Positions 61,750 through 64,000 of a stretch of DNA of 64,000 nt are shown one piece after another; position 1 is the first letter of the stretch, and every line of letters begins with the position of its first letter. Below the pieces are notes generated by a model. It ran no database searches. It had not been told where the DNA came from and saw only the letters and a list, made by a program, of their open reading frames with translations. The DNA comes from Fasciolopsis buskii (Eukaryota; Platyhelminthes; Trematoda; Plagiorchiida; Fasciolidae), in assembly GCA_008360955.1 (NCBI GenBank), contig LUCM01006718.1:13102-77101 (forward strand). The letters are read 5' to 3'. Both the position numbers and the translations under genes were made by a program.

Positions 61750-64000
61750 ATTAGAAAATGAAAATTTGGCAGATTTCACTCCTCCCAACCAGAGCGACTA
61801 CAGGTTCAAAAAATACAATCGTGTTCATAACTGAACTTCTGTCTGCTTCCACTGGTCCCTTGGTAAAGGATCTTTGCATATTTTCACTTGTCACTCCGCT
61901 GCACCAGAGCATGCTAGAGTACAAAGTAGCACTGTATTCTATTAGAGACTTAACATGGTTCATTTAGTGGCTAGTTACCCACTATTGAACTAAAAGTCCC
62001 TTGTATCTGTCCGATAAGTTTACGGGATCTTAGCACTCGCCTGCCAGCACTTCTGAAAAGTTGAATTTAATAGAGTAGTGTAACCAAAAGTCACGCATTT
62101 GAGATTTGATGGGAATTGTCTGTTCCTCAACGCCTAGACATTAGTGGAACGAGACAATTAAAGTAAGAGTACAAAAATTCTGGGCCGTAAACTTCACTAT
62201 CAATTTTATCCACCAGAAATTGAAGGGGTGTGGACCTAGAGCTATTTTCCGCAGCATAGAACTTAAAGTGCTGGGTTCGAAAATGTAAAGAATTTTTATA
62301 TGGTTGGTAGAAAGAAAGTAAGTCGCATGTCGAATTTCGGAAAGTGAGTCAATTAGAAGATGGAAAACATTGGGGGAACTAGAAAACGGCGTTAAATTAA
62401 ACTGCGAATTGTTTTAGGTTTGAAAAAAGAACCTAACTTTTACGTCCTGAATGCTTGAGGTGGGGCAAGAGTCTTGGCTGCAATGAGATGGTTCAGTAAT
62501 ACAGTAAGACCCGATATCGAATATCAAACCTAAATGGGACACGATCAAAGGTATCTGTCCCGGTCGCAATCATTGTTTTGTCATCATTCTCAAGGATATT
62601 AATTAAATTCAAATTACAGTCCTCCAGGTTCCCCATAGCCACTCTTTGAAAAGCCGTTGCGGCTCCTGTTGATATGGTTGTTACAGGGGTACTTAACTGT
62701 AGATTCCTCGCTGTTTAGTCTCTTAGTCATTAACTAATTGGATCAAGCCGAGGTCCCTTCTTATGGATCAGTATGGTTAAAGAAGGTTTTCACTGGGTGG
62801 ATAAAAACTGCACCTCATTGGCAAATTAAGTAATTTGGAGAAAAGATTTGGAATATCGGGGCCTCGAGATCAGGGAGCCACCGGAAATAGTGTGTCCGGT
62901 CCTCGTTGGTGAGGGACTTTCAAGTTAACAACATGAGAGGAGATTTCGGAATGGCAGAGAGTGGTGATGAGCAGAATTTTGCAGGTAGATAAAACGCGAT
63001 TATAAAACAATATGCGAAATCGCCATGAAATGAAGCCTTAAAAGGTTGATTTAAAGCTCGCAATGTGTGTTGACGAAATTTTTGAGGTGAGATGTGGGTT
63101 TTTCGCTTTGCAAACTTCGCCAAATTTGGAATCTATCCTACTTAATGGTGTCACTGAGCTGCTGTTAAAAAAGGCAGCAATTGGACCACTGCCTTAGGAC
63201 GCACGGAAAGCGGGTTAACCGGAGTTCCAATGAAACATCCAAAGTGTCAAGAAATGTTTTGCATAGCTTCTAGAGCATAGATCGAACACGAGTGAGCTTA
63301 TTTTATTTGGAGCTATCTGGTGGACACTGTATTAAAGCATTTAGTCGTAGATAGTTCTCGAAAACCCCATACAGCAGCTGGGGTGCTAGGTGAAAGCTAT
63401 TCAAAAAGCTGTTCCAGTTTTGAACGCCAACTAGGGGGGCAGTGCGACCCGGTGCACTGATTTGTGTGGGCCGTTTGGGTGACACTTGCCTTTTAGGGAC
63501 TTCAGAGGCGCACAAATATTAGGATGCCTACTAGTTGCTGCATCTACGGACGCTGTTTACGAACGTGTTTGCTGCTTTGGTTAATCCCACCGAGAAAATT
63601 GACTCGATGCCTTTGTCACCCCTGGTGCAAGATGTGACATTTTAATTCCGTCTTCCCAGAAGTACAAAACTCAGGAATAACAAAAGTGCCGAGAGGCTGA
63701 ATACCAGGACAATATTTTGGGAACGGAATGGTTCACAATTTCTAGTTTTAGGCCCCCAGGAATGTCGCTTAGCAAGTCGCATGTTTCAATTTTGAGGGAG
63801 AAGGCTTTCGATCTCATATTGTGAGGGAAATATATGCATCAAAATGTAATACGCGGTTGTACCACAACGTTAAACCCTAAAGGTTTAAACGTGGCTTGGA
63901 TACTAAGACGATGGGAGCATGTGATCCTGAGGTCGTCTTTAAAGGACACCAAGTGCTTAAGTCGCTGAGGACCTATGTTTGTGAAGAAGTGAGAATAACT
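61750..64000 (-). mobile_element. Decayed CR1/jockey-like LINE, runs out of the window
   Basis: On the - strand near 62800-62740 the reading is PSLTILIHKKGPRLDP, the start of a reverse transcriptase (IPIHKKGxRxxPxNYRPISL). Near 62560 it gives DTFDRVPF, a remnant of KAFDRVPH. The C-terminal tail at 61963-61751 reads SLIEYSATLYSS and ENMQRSFTK, matching LEYCxxxxxS and EKVQRxFTK. Upstream parts (62900-64000) would be the endonuclease side but show no clear motif. It resembles the element at the window start. Confidence 0.6.

Overview
The window is nuclear DNA of a eukaryote, most likely a flatworm and probably a digenean trematode. The reasons are spliced genes with very short introns (31-45 bp) near their 5' ends and kilobase introns further 3', splice-acceptor-like sites just upstream of start codons (suggesting spliced-leader trans-splicing), and very dense, decayed non-LTR retrotransposons whose C-terminal motifs (LLYGCKTW, HRCLRSMARI, RLRWLGHV) are familiar from fluke genomes. 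The species cannot be fixed from the sequence.

Two conserved host genes were assembled exon by exon. NOP2 (nucleolar 25S/28S rRNA cytosine-C5 methyltransferase) lies on the + strand at 16099-20694 in seven exons that join in frame to 470 residues. UBR7 (UBR-box plus PHD-finger ubiquitin ligase) lies on the - strand from 41952 down to 20794. Seven of its exons were found, including one at 26712-26883 that is separated from the previous exon by a 14-kb intron; one short exon near the C terminus was not located. The two genes are tail to tail, with 99 bp between their stop codons. A third possible gene (unrecognised, - strand, 48424-48668) and two unassigned exon-like segments (49001-49099 and 49234-49584, + strand) are weaker.

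Almost everything else is repeat. 1-4440: a broken CR1/jockey-like LINE on the - strand, 1.58 kb of which is present again as a near-perfect inverted copy at 5091-6671. 10969-13210: a + strand LINE interrupted by a - strand LINE of the same general family. 12745-15493 and 29851-32798: a direct segmental duplication; the first copy contains the only assembly gap (13483-14336), and the second lies inside the 14-kb UBR7 intron. This unit carries two LINE ends and a tRNA-like SINE. 22860-24420: a LINE end and a Penelope-like element (- strand). 26130-26393: a TA-bounded segment carrying a hammerhead ribozyme fold, probably a Penelope-like terminal repeat. 33705-39300: three LINE copies. 43860-46610 and 52920-56130: two CR1-like elements in opposite orientation. 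61750-64000: another decayed LINE on the - strand.

The most interesting items are the hammerhead ribozyme, the foldback LINE segment, the duplication that spans and can size the gap, and the UBR7 gene hidden across 21 kb of transposon debris.
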